This document shows, in pieces, positions 6,871 through 7,028 of a stretch of 7,028 nt of DNA (position 1 is the first letter of the stretch; each line of letters begins with the position of its first letter). Location: positions 1 through 7,028 of the forward strand of contig DITH01000185.1 in NCBI GenBank assembly GCA_002422745.1, in the 5' to 3' direction. The stretch is from Alphaproteobacteria bacterium UBA6189 (GTDB lineage Bacteria; Pseudomonadota; Alphaproteobacteria; Rickettsiales; UBA3002). The notes below the pieces were generated by a model. The model had not been told where the DNA came from. It was given only the letters and a program-made list of their open reading frames with translations, and made no database searches. A program made the position numbers and the translations under genes.

Positions 6871-7028
6871 CCGCATCTCCCGATACGCCGTACTTATTGC
6901 AGGCAACCGGCCTGTGCAAGTTTTACGGCGGGCGCGAAGTTCTGCACGAGGTAAGCCTCAGCGTGCAGCCGGGTGAGATTGTGACGCTCGTCGGGCCCAA
7001 TGGGGCGGGCAAAACCACCTTGCTGAAA
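6858..7028 (+). CDS. znuC: Zinc-type ABC transporter ATPase ZnuC, N-terminal part only
   Basis: The visible 57 codons from ATG 6858 stay open to the window edge. They encode a short Ser/Thr/Pro-containing leader (1-13), the first strand and loop ([20 protein letters not shown], where the Tyr would be the A-loop aromatic that stacks on adenine), and the Walker A motif GPNGAGKTT (46-54). The Q-loop, signature and Walker B motifs lie beyond the edge. ZnuC hydrolyses ATP at the inner membrane to drive zinc import through ZnuB. The assignment to ZnuC rather than another ABC ATPase relies on the adjacent znuA. The start is uncertain: ATG 6858 lacks a clear Shine-Dalgarno and overlaps znuA by 13 bases, while the in-frame TTG at 6897 would give a family-typical N-terminus and no overlap. 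Confidence 0.85.
   Translation, partial: MTNASASPDTPYLLQATGLCKFYGGREVLHEVSLSVQPGEIVTLVGPNGAGKTTLLK
6877..6881 (-). promoter_or_regulatory. Shine-Dalgarno that decides the znuA start
   Basis: On the minus strand the sequence reads GGGAG ATGCGG ATG. Two in-frame ATGs follow. The first touches the purine run and is too close for initiation, whereas the second, at 6870, has the standard spacing of six. This supports the shorter protein beginning MRWSYR. Confidence 0.6.

Noticed and set aside
6871..6906. Longer znuA start at 6906
   Set aside because: It would put 12 residues before the signal peptide and lacks the well-spaced GGGAG that serves the ATG at 6870.
6890..6917. Minus-strand TTGCAC with a 17-base spacer to TAAGTA as a znuA promoter
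   Set aside because: Both boxes match the consensus poorly (about 3 of 6 and 2 of 6), so it is no better than chance.
6897..6919. Imperfect inverted repeat TTGC-AGGC/GCCTGTGCAA with core CAGGC-aaccg-GCCTG, considered as a Zur operator
   Set aside because: It is GC-rich and unlike the AT-rich Zur boxes known from Alphaproteobacteria, the perfect arm is only 5 bp, and it lies in codons of znuC.

Overview
The window is compact, GC-rich bacterial chromosome, most likely from an alphaproteobacterium. The main reason is the block hemC-hemD-mitofilin/Mic60-like-hemY with tsaD divergent from hemC, an arrangement typical of Alphaproteobacteria. The lineage below class level cannot be read from the sequence. 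I see no tRNA, rRNA, insertion sequence, CRISPR array or phage gene.

Region 1 (1-3369, all minus strand) is a haem-biosynthesis operon read right to left: hemC (hydroxymethylbilane synthase), hemD (uroporphyrinogen-III synthase), a membrane-anchored coiled-coil protein of the bacterial mitofilin/Mic60 (COG4223-like) group, and hemY, which runs off the left edge. The joins are tight: hemC and hemD overlap by 4 bases (ATGA), hemD and the mitofilin-like gene are 24 bases apart, and the mitofilin-like gene and hemY share one base (TAATG). This suggests one transcript with translational coupling.

Region 2 (3413-4453, plus strand) is tsaD, for the universal tRNA modification t6A. It is divergent from hemC across a 43-base spacer. 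A different kind of gene follows it: a minus-strand periplasmic binding protein whose end overlaps the tsaD stop by 4 bases.

Region 3 (4450-7028) is a set of genes on alternating strands that look like metal or oxyanion handling. It holds a ModA-like binding protein that has lost several of the expected molybdate ligands, a six-helix membrane protein resembling HupE/UreJ metal permeases but with a degenerate histidine motif, a zinc/manganese-type binding protein (ZnuA), and the start of its ABC ATPase (ZnuC), which runs off the right edge. ZnuA and ZnuC diverge and their likely start codons overlap head-on. The ZnuB permease would be expected beyond the right edge.

There is almost no non-coding DNA: three spacers of 24, 43 and 45 bases. 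Both convergent pairs overlap at their stop codons, so promoters and terminators must lie mostly inside coding sequence. No complete undescribed system is evident. The most unusual parts are the divergent ModA-like and HupE-like pair and the head-on znuA/znuC arrangement.
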